Shown here: positions 24,539 to 36,495 of the stretch, piece after piece
Layout of the letters: the number at the start of each line of letters is the position of its first letter
Numbering within the stretch: the stretch's first letter is position 1
Assembly: GCA_027605045.1 (NCBI GenBank)
Contig: JAQFWX010000020.1
Span: 729,653 to 793,652, forward strand
Reading direction: 5' to 3'
DNA length: 64,000 nucleotides
DNA from: Phallus indusiatus
Lineage: Eukaryota > Basidiomycota > Agaricomycetes > Phallales > Phallaceae
Notes under the pieces: model-generated
Told to the model about the DNA's origin: nothing
Database searches by the model: none
Seen by the model: only the letters and a program-made list of their open reading frames with translations
Made by a program: the position numbers and the translations under genes

Positions 24539-24910
24539 TGTGGGGTTTCCCAACAGGCTAAGGATATATGCGCTTTTTTTCATTTATTTTTCATGTTTTA
24601 TTGTATTGATTTTCCTTCTATAATTACTGTAGTACAATTAGTTAACTAGAACAATAGCTAGGACAAGGTTTTCCCTTTGTGGACAGCCTTAAATAAGTAG
24701 TTTTTTAAGTCCAGGACATCAGTACTCAGGTCCAGGGACAAGTCTCCCTAGTATAAATACTCAGTAGTTACACACTCACAATACGGTTCACTTTGTCCTT
24801 TTATTTCGCTTCAGAGCTATTTTGATTACTATTATATTTTATCCTATCCTATTTACAGTTCCTCCTAAATATCTTCCCTCTTCCTGCTAGAGTCGTCCTG
24901 GCTCCCCTCA
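24539..24910 (+). mobile_element. Solo LTR, copy 1 (372 bp)
   Basis: The element starts TGTGGGGTTTCCC and ends CTCCCCTCA, so it has TG...CA termini. It is flanked by the 4-bp direct repeat CCTT (24535-24538 and 24911-24914). It contains a TATA box (TATAAATAC, about 24754) after a CAGGTCCAGG block, as expected of an LTR promoter. The reverse complement of 55357-55739 is the same element. Target-site duplications flanking the LTR itself show that the internal retrotransposon was lost by LTR-LTR recombination. Confidence 0.8.
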
Positions 24911-24914
24911 CCTT

Positions 24915-25745
24915 GTCTCTTCGAAATCGTGTCATTCTTCTCTGGCTATGACCTTGATAAGTTGTGCATCTTCCGAGTCAATTGGTTTCAATCTGGAATG
25001 ATAGATTCTATCACCCATGCAGAAACGCAGAAAAGGTTCAAAAATGCTTGCAGCAAATATCATTGTTGATGAAGCCCGTACGCTGATGCAACCTTATTGA
25101 CAACCTTGATATTAAATTCTTGACTCACGTTTTTTACTCAGTCAATAGCTCACACAATGCAACACACCCATTACTCCAAAGCTGATGTTGTTAAACAACA
25201 AGGTTTCCTACGAAATTTGTAAATGTTATCATGGCTTCTTGTTGATTGTCGATAATATTTAATACTTTGCCATTATATTCGTTTAGCCGAAACCATGTAG
25301 TTGCTTACCATTCCTACTAAAGGAAAAGAAAAAAAATTCATTTTTGGTTTACAGACTTCTATAACCCCTTATCCTCAACAAAGCTTAAGTTAGAATTTCC
25401 CTGTATTTAAAACCTGTCATACAAGGGCTCTGGTGGCTGCAGCCATTTTTAGTGTAGATACTAAGTCATTGCTACATGATGCGTTGACTCAATACATAGA
25501 AATAAACTGAGATGCGAAAAGATGATTTAATTTGAGCACAAATGTGAGGATTAAATACAAAATCTTTGGGTTATTGTAAATGTAAGCTAGGCACTAAAAG
25601 TGAGGATTACAAGACGAGAACAAATAAAACATGGATATGAGGACAAGTGATAAGATGAAGACAAGACGACGAGGCTGATAGGAGTCTAAAGAACACTCAA
25701 CGACTCTATGTAGGGAGCTACGCTCCCTTACACTAGTACGATACA
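24915..25745. other. Gene-free stretch
   Basis: AT-rich, with no frame or motif I can support. Confidence 0.5.
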
Positions 25746-27116
25746 TCAAAACATCTTCCCGCGACAATTAGCAGCACCACAAAAGCATTTGCTGTATATA
25801 GCCTTTTGAATATGCGGAGAAGGACCTGCACCCTAAAAATCAATATAATTTCATAAGCTTTGTCAGTCTCCAGATCCAAACTTTGTATACAGCCACTAAC
25901 CATTTCTTCTTTTAACTCTTCTTTGTCTTCATCACGCCTTTCTCCGGGATATGCAATAGTAATCTCTTCTCCTTCTTCAATTCGACGCAAAGTAAATATT
26001 GTTAGTGCAGGTTTCCGAACATCAGGTTCATTGACATAAGTGGCTGTTATCCGACAGTTGGGGGTACAAGAGTGATTCTTTGTGTGGTCATTTATGTAAG
26101 TTGGGTAGTGAAGGAAATGAAGAAAATTTACCAAAAATCGCGTGAACTGCATATCTAAATTTAGATGACACAGACAATGTTCCACATCAAAACTCACATT
26201 TCCAAGACGGAAAGCATCCATTGTATAACTAGTCCTTTCTTCATCTTTGTTTTCATTCACCTCTTTGTTCAGAGACTGGAGATGATAGAAATCAATATCA
26301 AACAAGTAAGTCTGACCATAACGATCATACAACCTATATCACAAAATTAGCCAATGTGGAGCATTCTCCCTCATTAAATCCACTTACTTCCCCCGCTCAT
26401 TCGCCTCCGCTTCTAAAATTAATTCTCCGGAATATGTACCCAAATAAGTATCCCGGGGGATTTTTTCTTCAGCAAACACACCTATCCCATTTTTCGGACA
26501 TGAACGAAATGCTCCATGAAATGTGCACTGGCACATTTACTCAATGACCTACCCCAGCCTTTGTCCCCTGTGAAAAGAATTGAAATTCGGTGCTTACGAC
26601 CTTTTTGAACAACCTTTATGTGAACGGATTTTTCAGCGATTCCCCGAAAGGGAGATATTTTCTGTAAAAAACGCTCACTCTGTTAGAGCATTCCTCCGAA
26701 CAGTCACAAGTATTGTTACACTCGAAAACCGGATAGTCGGGATGTATTAACTTTCCCTTCTTGTACAAAAACCCTTTGATTCGACCATCGGTCCAAGTTG
26801 TTTGTCTTCGAACACATGCACAAGTTTCGGATTTGGGATTACAAGGTCCAAGACATTCACATCCCTGGAGTGATTTTCTATCCGATTTCGGCACACCTTT
26901 ACCGTGAATAATTCCATTAGTATAGTAAAATTCCCAGGGTGGCGTAACGGGACCGTCTTTACGACCGATGATCGATATTTTAGGTGCCAGGGGCTCGTCC
27001 TCCGCTGTATTGTTTTCTATCATTGCCTCAAAATTGTATTTCATTTGGGGATGAAGGCGATAGTGAGGAGGAAGACGGTTGATCATTTTATGTAATTCTG
27101 TAGGGAACTTCTCCAT
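25746..27116 (-). CDS. Suv39/Clr4-type SET-domain histone H3K9 methyltransferase-like protein
   Basis: Seven exons join in frame to 335 aa from an ATG at 27116: 27116-26679, 26613-26553, 26481-26388, 26333-26198, 26146-26132 (a 15-nt microexon encoding FTRFL), 26077-25901 and 25832-25746. It has a full pre-SET zinc cluster of nine cysteines (CECLGPC, CAC, CNNTCDCSEEC), then SET motifs GWG, YSGE, YLFDIDF, GN-FTRFL-NHSCTPN and EEITIAY, and a post-SET CFCGAANCRGKMF at the end. This order is diagnostic of KMT1/Suv39-Clr4 enzymes, which methylate H3 lysine 9 to build heterochromatin. All signature residues look intact, although the usual TFDY is TIAY. No chromodomain is visible here. The true start may lie further upstream in the exons at 27440-28266. 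Confidence 0.85.
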
Positions 27117-27129
27117 TCCGTTAGTACAA

Positions 27130-28266
27130 GGTAACTAATTGGTTACTGTGATCCCGAACTGGCTTAGTCTTACTGACATTTATCTGGCTGAAGTTTGATT
27201 TCTCAGCAAGTATCAAGCACTTGGGGAGCATTTCGTTGTCCGGGGTTTTGGGGGTGGACTTTTGAAGCCTTTAGAATGAAGAATCTTAGGTCCTTGACAG
27301 AAAAATGTAAAACGCACCAGTTCATCATGGTTACCGTGTAAATGCTCTTGCTCCTGCTAGTGTTTTTATTAGGCATCAGTATTTTTAGGTATACGAAAAA
27401 CACACGATATACCTTTACTAACGGATTGTTCTCCAGGAGCTAATTTGCAGTTATTAAATTGAGATAAAGATTCAGAAGTATGTAACTAACAGCAGTAAGC
27501 TGAGAAGCTTTCTTTTCAGAGGTGTTTCGACCTGCACTAACTTGTAAGTCAGTGATGGGATCTATCACGTTAGTAAAAATATCCTCTGGGGAAGGTGTTT
27601 TAATCATTGGTGACTGAGTGGGCTCTAAAACACGATGATCATTTGATCCGCTATTGGGATCTTGACCAGTTTCCTTCACAACAACTGTGCCGATTGTTTT
27701 TTCCTCTAGTACCCTACCAGACGAATCATGACCAAAACCAGAGTTGTCAACAATATTTGAATTCGATTGTATGGTAGGCTGGAATGTGATTGTCTCCGAT
27801 TCAATAATTTGGGTGGGTCCACCGCTTTGTTGTTGCTCTTCAGAACGGCTTGATAAGGCAGAATTCATGAATGGCAGAACAAATGGGGTTAGCTACCTCT
27901 GAGTAGACTCAGGAAAACGCGCTTCGTCTCATTACTCTGCAAGGGTAACGAAGGGAGTGAAAAATCTGTAATTGTGTTTGACCGTGCTGAAAAAGAATTA
28001 GTAAAAAAGTCGATGCATTTTCCTTTCCTTTGTGAACCTTGAAAGAAGGGAACTTGATCAGATGGGCCAGCGATTTTTCCCTCTGGCAAGGACATATGAC
28101 CATGGTTATCATGAGAGATCTTGCCATCGATAAATAAACCAGCTTCCATCTCGAATGCATCTGATGCCCTCCGCTTCAAGTTTGAAGTAACACCATTTGC
28201 CATTTCCAGCAAAGAGCCGATTTCATGTAAGTTGCCAAAGGTGTGATTAGAATTTGATATGAGCAC
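27130..28266 (-). CDS. Probable upstream exons of the SET-domain gene
   Basis: Two good minus-strand frames lie directly upstream on the same strand. One (28266-27889) includes NLKRRASDAFEMEAGLF; the other (27868-27440) is Ser/Thr/Gln-rich (SSRSEEQQQSGGPTQIIES) and ends at a possible GTTAGT donor. Small exon-like pieces (for example GAGCAAGAGCATTTACACG before a GTAACC) follow before the ATG at 27116. These would form a disordered N-terminal extension, common in fungal SET proteins. I could not join them to each other or to the SET exons in frame, so they may be a separate gene. Confidence 0.35.
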
Positions 28267-28269
28267 CGG

Positions 28270-29698
28270 TACAATATTAGAAGTGGCAAGGATCTTAGTT
28301 TGCGCTTTTCCAAATTGAGGCTCAGTCAGTCACTGCTGTGACATCATTATCAAGTGTTCTTTAGCTGTAGGCAAGAGTTATGTTCCCAGTTCAAAATGGC
28401 TTTCGAATATGAATTCATTTAAAACATACCATTAAGCGAACTTGTTATCCAGCCTTATTACATTGTAGGGCATACGATGCTGTGTTTGATGATATTTAGT
28501 GATACTTAAAAGGTGTTGATTCGGGTTTCCTAGCACAGCCTGTCAGGATGTCCGGTTATGGGAAAATATCATGCAGGAGACCCTTACTAGTAGGAAATTA
28601 GCCATCGTTTATTGAAAGAAGAAGAAGCTGCTGATACAGAACCGTGAACTTCTCATAAACACCATCCATGTTTAATATTCCTACCTTAAATTCACACGAA
28701 TGATAAAAAGGGAGAGGTTAAGTTCATGCAACCCCCGATGCATGACGTTTCTAACACGTACTCTAGTCATGTATGTAAGTTATGGGGAAGAGACTCACAA
28801 GTTTCTTGCAAACAAAAAATATGCTCCACAGCTTCTTTTTGTGCTTACCGTACACACCTTCTAGTGTCCCAGTACCACAGGTAGTTTATCCCAGTGTGAC
28901 ATGGCGATTTACGCAATCAGAATATTCTGATAGACCGGAACAACTTGAAAGTCAATCTAATTGACTGGTAACAAAAATATAGTGAATAAGCGATTGGTCT
29001 CCTCTTAGTATAGGTAACTATCATAGAAGCTGCGTTTGATTCAGACTCATTGACTGTTCCTGTCTTCATATTCTTTCTTTCCATTTTCCTTTAAATATCC
29101 AATATAATTGCCCATGTCTCTTCATTCCATGTCTAAATCACCCACCATGACTGGTTTTCCTTCAAACCACCCGTGTCGACTCTCATCAACAGTCTTTTGC
29201 ACTTTTCGTGACATCACATTCAGTTTCTCATCTAGTTGTCCCTCTTCGTTTTGTTGGATCATCTGATGTTTGTTGTCAAAAGCATTGGAGAGCCTTTTTC
29301 TCTGTTACTGACAACGGAACATCAGGATTAAAGTCCCCAGGAGATGATGTGCTCCAACTCTGGTTACATGTCAGAAAGTGCCGAAACAAGTTATAATTGC
29401 CATCACTGCAAATCATGTTATACGATGCGTGGACACATCTTTCTGCATCATTCATAGCGGACTTTGATGTTAAATCAGTATATTTACAAAGCAAGCGAAG
29501 TCATGAAAACCAATAAGGCATAGTCAAATTTACTAATTATTAGTGGTTAATAAGAACCAAAGACAAGGTTTGGTAATTACAGTACATGCTACTTGAAGAA
29601 AAAAGTCGAGCTGAGACATGGGCAGACATTTTTTCCACTGTCTCTTCATGTAGCGAAGCTTATTATATCTTATGATGACAATTATCATAGTGATTACA
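28270..29698. other. Gene-free stretch
   Basis: Only short frames (60-72 codons) without motifs are seen. Confidence 0.5.
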
Positions 29699-32600
29699 TT
29701 AATTTTGGCCAAGAAGTTTTTTTGACCAAAGACTGACAGTTTGACCAATTAAATGGGGTCTAGCCTTCAAAAGACGAATCCCCAAATTAGCTGATAGCTT
29801 TCTGAGTTCAATCATATCAGATGAGGCTTTTAGAGGTGTCTCATCATCAGGCAATCGAGGCACAAGTTTTTCAGGGTACAGCAACATGAAAATTAAAGGT
29901 GGGAGTGTGCTTGATTCCAATTCAGCCGGTACTAGAAAAAGAAATGTTAGGACTCTCAATACCAATAAAATGCTATTTACCTGATACCCGCTCTCTCTCT
30001 CTATCACTAAACAACCCCCCCTTTTCCAAAATTTCCCACTGTTTACTCAAAAACACAGCCAAACGATACAACATGGCTTCAGACTGAGGGTGTGTGGTGT
30101 TGGTGACCGTGTCACCCCATAGACTTTCCCGTATCCCAGCCAGCATCGTTTTCTGAAGGTTATCAACAGAGTAGAAATGACCACCCATTGTCACGCTTTC
30201 CTTTAATGTAACCACTCGGTGATTTGTATTTGCATGCATTAGGCTGATGATGTTACATAAAATAAGAAAACCACAAGAAAACATGGAAACTCACAGTACG
30301 TCCCCTGGTCGGAGTATCATCCCATGCCATTTCCCAGCGGTAATATCCATTGTCAGTGTATCAACCTCCTCTACTTCCGGCTTTGGCTCTTGAACCATCC
30401 AAAGCTTTATCCCAGTTTGCGGATTAACCCAGGTGTGAAATTTACCAGCATCAATGTGGATATCGGTACGTGCAGGTGGTGTGGCGAACAGACACCATTG
30501 CAATGCTTCGTGCGGCATTGGTACTGGTGCAGAGACAGCATGAAGTTGGTCATTGAGTGATAGGTTTCTGTATATATAAAACGTTATTGGTTTTCATCAT
30601 AACCCGTTGGATAACTCACTTGAGACATGCTGGCTGTATGTATCCTCTTGCCCAAGGGAGGGAGATATCAAGGACATTGCAATCCAGTTGATCTACATCG
30701 GACATGGAGAAAAAATTCATCAGAGAGTCATGACGAATCCCTGTCATTGGCATTTCATGAGACTCTGAGCGCTGGTTCTCTATGGAGATTTGTAGGTACA
30801 AAACGGAAATAAATATGAGATGACTAACCATATATGGTACGGGTTTCTACCATATTCACACCTAATTCTTGCAACAACTCCAGACTGGACACATTCCCGG
30901 CTCCGTCACAAGTTGGATGGTCTTCAAAAATATGAATATTGCCCTGCCGCCACATATCACGTTGTTGTCTGACTGTAAGTGATGCGAATTTGCTTTTGGA
31001 AATGGTTTGACAAAACGGCACAGGAGTAGGTGGTTCCTCTTTGGATAACCCGCACAAGTCAAGCCATTTGACAAGATCGTCAAACGGGTACTATAATTGA
31101 TGTTTATAGAGTCAGCTATTGAATGCATGACACAAGCACAGAACATACACTATGATTTGTGAATGGTACACTCAATGTCTCCCTTTGATACGTGACTCCT
31201 CCCAACAGTTCATCATGCTGTGTTGTATCCACTGAAGGAACCCAAACACTAATTGGGTGCTCAGTCATAACGGTATTATTTCCACACTGGAACAAATTAT
31301 ATATATTGAAGTATGACAAAATAAAAAAGCTTACTATTTTACTGCCGTTCCCCAATGGCAGCTGAGCATTGATTTTGTTTTCTGTAAAATCCAGAATGTC
31401 CACTGTTGCAAATGCTTGAGACAGCTTATCACAGTCTTGCGTGGTGACAGACAGGGGTGGCCGTTTAAGGTACATCTCAATAATTCTTTTGGCCTCCCCT
31501 TTGTGTTTTTCGTTGCCTGTGAGAAGATTGGACGTTTTTGTTTGTGTGGTGCCTTCAGATTCTTTCCGCTTGCCTGACTTCCTTCCTTTTTTTCGTTTAT
31601 TGTTCCCTTGTTGCACACCTGGCCGCTTTTTCAGCTTGATGTCTTTCCCACTCTTTTTCTTTCTTATGCGAATGTTGTACCGTGGTGTATTGGTATTGAG
31701 CGATTTTGGCGGATTCTGATTTCCTGACGATGTTGTAGGGGGAAGGGTCTGATCCTGGTGTGCTGAAGGCGTTGTAGGGGGAAGGGTCTGATCCTGGTGT
31801 GCTGAAGGCGTTGTAGGGGGAAGGGTCTGATCCTGGTGTGCTGAAGGCGTTGTAGGGGGAAGGGTCTGATCCTGGTGTGCTGAAGGCGTTGTAGGGGGAA
31901 GGGTCTGATCCTGGTGTTCCGACAATGTTGTAGGAGGAATGGTCTGATCCTGGTGTTCTGACAATGTTGAAGGGGGAAGGGTCTGATCCTGGTGTGCTGA
32001 AGGCGTTGTAGGGGGAAGGGTCTGATCCTGGTGTTCCGACAATGTTGAAGGGGGAAGGGTCTGATCCTGGTGTTCTGAAGGTGTTGAAGGGGGAGGGCCT
32101 GGATTCTGATTTGCAGAAGTTGCAGGGGGAAGGATCAGGCTTTGAGTCTGGGAAGGGGGCTGGAAGGCATGAGGTAGGGAGTTGAATGAGAATACCGGTG
32201 CTATGGAAAGACCATTTGTCGTATGGCATAGTTTTCGCTTCTTGGCGGCAGGATTGTCTCGCATGGCTTCCAAAACGGGCTTGAGCGATTGGTTTGATAT
32301 ACGACCTTGAGCCATTGAGAAAAATGTGGGCGGCGGTCGTAACGGGGGCTAATCAATATAAATAAAATTAGCTTAATGTCTGGAAATATACTTGATGACT
32401 TACAAAAGTGTATTCTTCGAGAGAATCAACCTTGATACCCTGAAATACTACCGGATTGATGGATGTGGGATTGCTTTCATTTGCCACAGCCGCATCCAGA
32501 TCAGCTATCAAGGTATTGAAACCAAAGTTATCCGGTAGATTATCAGAGACTGTCACAGACATGGACTGCAATACTCTGACAAAATATCTGATAATTGATT

Positions 32601-33700
32601 TTTCAGCTGATAGAAGCCTTTGAGATATTTGGCTGATAGGAATGGCGGTGCTCTAATAATTGTCATGAAAGTAGGACCACAAAAAACATGAAAGGATACT
32701 TACCTGGAGAAGTTGTGAAAAGCTGGTTTGCTTATCCTCCTTCGGAAAGCTATTCGAGAACATCAAGGCTACCGAGTGAAACCACATCAATATATATGGT
32801 TTTTTGCTATTGTAATCGAAATTCTCAAAATTTTTTGACAAAATTGAGTCTAAAAACGGAAAGGATATTTTTTTCGAGGTTTCATATGTTTCTCTAATCA
32901 AATAAGTTAACAGATATAACATTGTCTCAATTATAACCCACCGAATTTTCTGCAAGAACTGAACCAATTCCTCAGAACCCCCAGGCTGGTAAGACTTTGA
33001 TAACTGATACCAAAACTATCACATTAGAAATTCGTACCTTCAAAGACCAGACTGTTCCAACAAGAGCATATAATGTTTTTGAGGAGAATTTGTGGATGTC
33101 CGAATGAACATCATGCGAAGAAGCTTGAAACGCTGTTAATTGGGTGGCAGTGTCAAATGAGAAATCTACAGAAGAAGCTCCAAGCTCTCGAAGAGTTTTC
33201 ATGGAAGTCACAATATCGCTGATGTGGTCAAGGAAGTGGTCATATTGAAAAAAAGTCTGGGACGAGTGATGAGTTGTCAACGGATGATGGCGCTGTATGA
33301 GATTGCAAGACAGGAACCCATGAGCCCAGAGAACCTTGTCCAGAAACGCACATCTGAATAGACAGTCGATAACTTGCTGTGGTTTGAGGCAGCCTGAATA
33401 TCCTCCAAATACAACATCACAAAGAGCTCTGTGCGGGCGTCGCAAACCGAGATTGGTGGCTAGCATTGGCTCGTGAGCTACTTGATTGATGAAATCGTCA
33501 ACTAGTCCAGCAATCTCCAATAGAAAGTCCACAAAGGACTTGTCAAACTCCCGTTCCAAATGACAATTTTTCAAGTTGTTGGTGGTGGTGGTTGCAGGAA
33601 GCTCAATATAATCCGGCGCACTAGTAAATAATGTTGTCCTCCATGGTAGATTGACCCATAGAGGTGAGTGGAACAAGTGAATTATTTCAGTGTTGGACAT
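29699..33700 (-). CDS. JmjC-domain protein, copy A (iron ligands retained)
   Basis: This is a multi-exon gene. The first exon is 33700-33038 (MSNTEIIHLFHSPLWVNLPW...), joining in phase to GGSEELVQFLQKIR. Middle exons include a basic segment (AKKRKLCHTTNGLS) and a 13-aa tandem repeat, HQDQTLPPTTPSA. Next come MTEHPISVWVPS and KFASLTVRQQRDMWRQGNIH, then the JmjC core. The core (30518-30291) has CLFATPPARTDIHIDAGKFH, giving the HxD iron ligands (about 30458-30450), followed by PGDVL and, in the next exon, ANTNHRVVTL, with the distal His at about 30221, then GGHFYSVDN. The tail ends at 29699. JmjC proteins are 2-oxoglutarate/Fe(II) oxygenases, often histone demethylases. Substrate is unknown. The closest relative in the window is copy B; every block above has a counterpart there. 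Not all exon borders were resolved. Confidence 0.75.
31730..32110 (-). repeat. 39-bp coding tandem repeat in JmjC copy A
   Basis: About nine copies of a 39-bp unit encode HQDQT(L/I)PP(T/S)T(P/L)S(A/E). The 3'-most units (31735-31915) are almost identical, showing recent expansion; those toward 32110 are more diverged. The unit is a multiple of three, so length changes keep the frame. Confidence 0.9.
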
Positions 33701-33912
33701 ATGGCGAATGCACAAAACTTGGTTCTGGATGAGGGTGAAACACAAGTGCAATGCAGAATGGATGATCGGATGATGATGGATCAAGACCTAATTTAAAAGA
33801 TAATAATCAATTCGGAAAGGAGGAAACCAGCTCAAAGATACACTTACTTGTACCACAAGCAGTAGTGCAATTTTTATGCTCGGAGGGTGTTCTCAAAAGC
33901 CTTGGGTTTTTG

Positions 33913-34046
33913 AAAAAAAAAAATTCCGTGCTATCAAGTTCACGGAATTATTTTTTTTTCTGGACGGATAGACGCCCAATCTCCACTTTACTGGCAGCAG
34001 ACATTAGCACTGTGAGCGCCAGTTCCATCTATGGAACTGGCGCTCA
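33913..34046. repeat. Two adjacent perfect hairpins
   Basis: AATTCCGTG/CACGGAATT with a 10-base loop (33922-33949), flanked by A and T runs, is followed by TGAGCGCCAGTTCCA/TGGAACTGGCGCTCA with a 4-base loop (34013-34046). They lie between JmjC copy A and the helicase-like fragment. No gene function is apparent. Confidence 0.7.
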
Positions 34047-34183
34047 TCTTTTATACAAAACCCTACAATTGCACCGGTGTACAGTGGATGAGACTGACTT
34101 AACAATAAGGCACCACATTGATCAAGGCACAGACCTATTTCTGATAGTGGCCTCCCAAGAACAGGTGCTTTTTTTGTAATATA

Positions 34184-35506
34184 TTAGTTTAATAATTTTA
34201 TAAATCTTTCTGAGTTCGCCAAATTTTGAGTATGGTAAACGGCAAACAAATTCCCGAAGAAGGATGCGTATTGAGGGATGGTGGCTGCGCTTTGGGGCTC
34301 CTTGAACATATCATCATCGTCATTGTCACTATATACAGGGTGTTGTTTTAATAAATATATCTGGGAGCTAAAACAATAAAAAGAAAGAAGCATACTTGGT
34401 AAAGGATTTCAACCCTTGGCGAATCTGCCGCAGCATGTCATCCAGGAGGACTATGGAATGCTCCAAGTAAGAAACGATGGCTTTGTTGAGGGTCTTGCAT
34501 TCAGCCGATTTCGCGACACTCGCGAGAAACTCGACAACGGATGCAGGCTGGGCATCACGGAGTTGGCTGTGCCATTTGAGAATGTTCAGCCAGGGTGGTA
34601 GCTGTCGAGTCGGGAGAACGGTGGGAGATATGATAGAATCCAAGCGATGCTGATGGTTGTCCCAAAGTCCCCTCAAATCCGTGGCCTGTTCAGTCGCTAG
34701 ACGTTGACGAACGCGAATAATAGCATTGAGGTTGGGATGGAAGTAGATGTTCTGAATCTTGACCATGTCATAGCCGCGACGTTTGATGAGATGCTGATGC
34801 TGATGCGACGAATGCCATTGCATGGTACCATGGCCATGACAGATATATTTGCAGTCGTTGCATGCAAAACCGTCCATGGTTTTGAGACCGTCATACTCGA
34901 TGTGTATTTTGCGTAAGGGAAACGCATTTATATCACTTTCGGTGTATATAACCTTGCGAAGCCGAAGGTACTTGATGAAAGAAGCCGGCTTAAACGCTTT
35001 GAGACCATGGCTACGCGTGTGGCTAATTGCGATAGAGCCAATGACGGCACGGGAACAGGTAGTACAAATAAGAAATTTGCCACGAGTGTTGATAATAAAG
35101 CCAGGGCCTTTCAGCTCCTCCGGGGCCTCGAATTCTTTGGTATGGGGTGTTAAAGTTTCGACATCGTCTGTAAAACCCTGCGTTGGCGAATTGTAATGGG
35201 TTTGCACAATGCTGGCACCTGAACTGAGGTTGGGATCTGGGCTTGGGTCGGAATCATTAAAGGGATTGACTTGATAATAATGAGTATGGAGTAATTCAAA
35301 ACACGAGATATGATTATCACCTTCGATGTGATCTGAAGGGGCTCTACCGTTATCGCTATCAACACTGAGACTGTCAACAGATTCCTGGTCGGTGTGCGAG
35401 CCTGCGTCGCTTTCAAAGGCATAGTCGACATAACTGGGGGAAGATACTGATACAAAGAATGTCAAGTAATGGTAACACCTTTGAAACAAAACAATTATTT
35501 ACCCAT
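34184..35506 (-). pseudogene. N-terminal-only relative of the telomere-linked helicase
   Basis: A model of three exons (35506-35503, about 35451-34404, 34376-34184) reads through without a stop until 34184. It matches the non-helicase N-terminal half of the gene at 6185-11846: GFIINTRGKFLICTTC aligns with GYVINTRGRFLVCIKC, LPPWLNILKWHSQ with PPPWLRKLGWVRW, and VLLDDMLRQIRQGLKSFTK with the equivalent segment. It continues as MFKEPQSAATIPQYA, matching the next helicase exon, then stops. Cys/His zinc motifs of the OrsD-like region are kept (CTTC...SHTRSH; CNDCKYICHGHG). There is no helicase domain. It may be a truncated pseudogene or a standalone OrsD-like protein; the clean frame and intact splice sites favour recent function. 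The 4-nt first exon is uncertain. Confidence 0.65.
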
Positions 35507-36495
35507 GATGGGATTTGGACAAGTAAGGGCGGGCTTGGGCTTGAGGAAGCGGTATAGAATGAGGACGGGGATGAAGAGGCTGTAGGATCATAATAAAACT
35601 AAACAGAATAAGTCGGTAGCTGAAAAAAAAAAAAAAAAAAAAAGAGCAAAAAAGGGCAGGGAGGGGACAAAAAGAAGACGTACAAGGGCAGGGATGGGAA
35701 AAAAAAGAAGACGTACAAGTAACAGGAGGGCATATGAATCGACCCAGAAATCATGGTAGCCGGGAAGAAGTAGTTAGACGAGAAGTCAATGACAAAGCCC
35801 GGGGAATGTAGCTATAGAATGGTAAATGCCTAGTCAAGTGAGAAATTATCACTTACCGCGAGTGTTTTATATATGTATATGGCGGTAGATGGCGTGTAGA
35901 TGGTAGATGGAAGGGGCATTGGAGATAGCGGTAGGACTGAAAGATACAAACCACCTGCCCAAAATTAAGCATGGAGAATGAATCAATATGAAGGTGATAA
36001 GATAACGTATGTAGGATTTGACCATCATTGGGAAGAACATGTTGGATGGCCCCGTAAATTGCTTGCTCATAGCACTAGCAAGAGCAACGATGACATGAGT
36101 TTGAGTGCTGATAAGATTCGAGTCGTTTAGTGAGAGATTGAACATCCAGGCCGCCGCCGGGAATATGTGGAAGATGTTCTTGTGCGACAAAGAAGAAAGG
36201 TTTATTATGAAGCAACATCATCAAAACGACAAGTGTAAAACTAACCTATTAGCATTGGCAGATGGCGGTCATGTCCCCGGTAAAGAAAAAAAAACAAAAA
36301 AACCTACATTATTATTGTACAAACGTTCTTAGTAATAATAATAAAAAGTGAACTTCAACGATGTGTAGCAATTAATGAAACCACAAAAAGAAATACAAAG
36401 AGAGAGAGAGAGAGAGGGGAGAAAGGACGTTCAATGTAAATGCGTGGAACGTCAAGATGATATTTAAACGATGAAAGAAAAGAAAAGCGAAAGGA
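35507..36495. other. Intergenic DNA with simple repeats
   Basis: A 22-base poly-A tract (about 35622-35643), a duplicated AAGAAGACGTACAA segment (about 35672 and 35704) and a (GA)n run (about 36399-36416) are present. Weak frames such as 36190-35867 show no motif. Confidence 0.5.
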
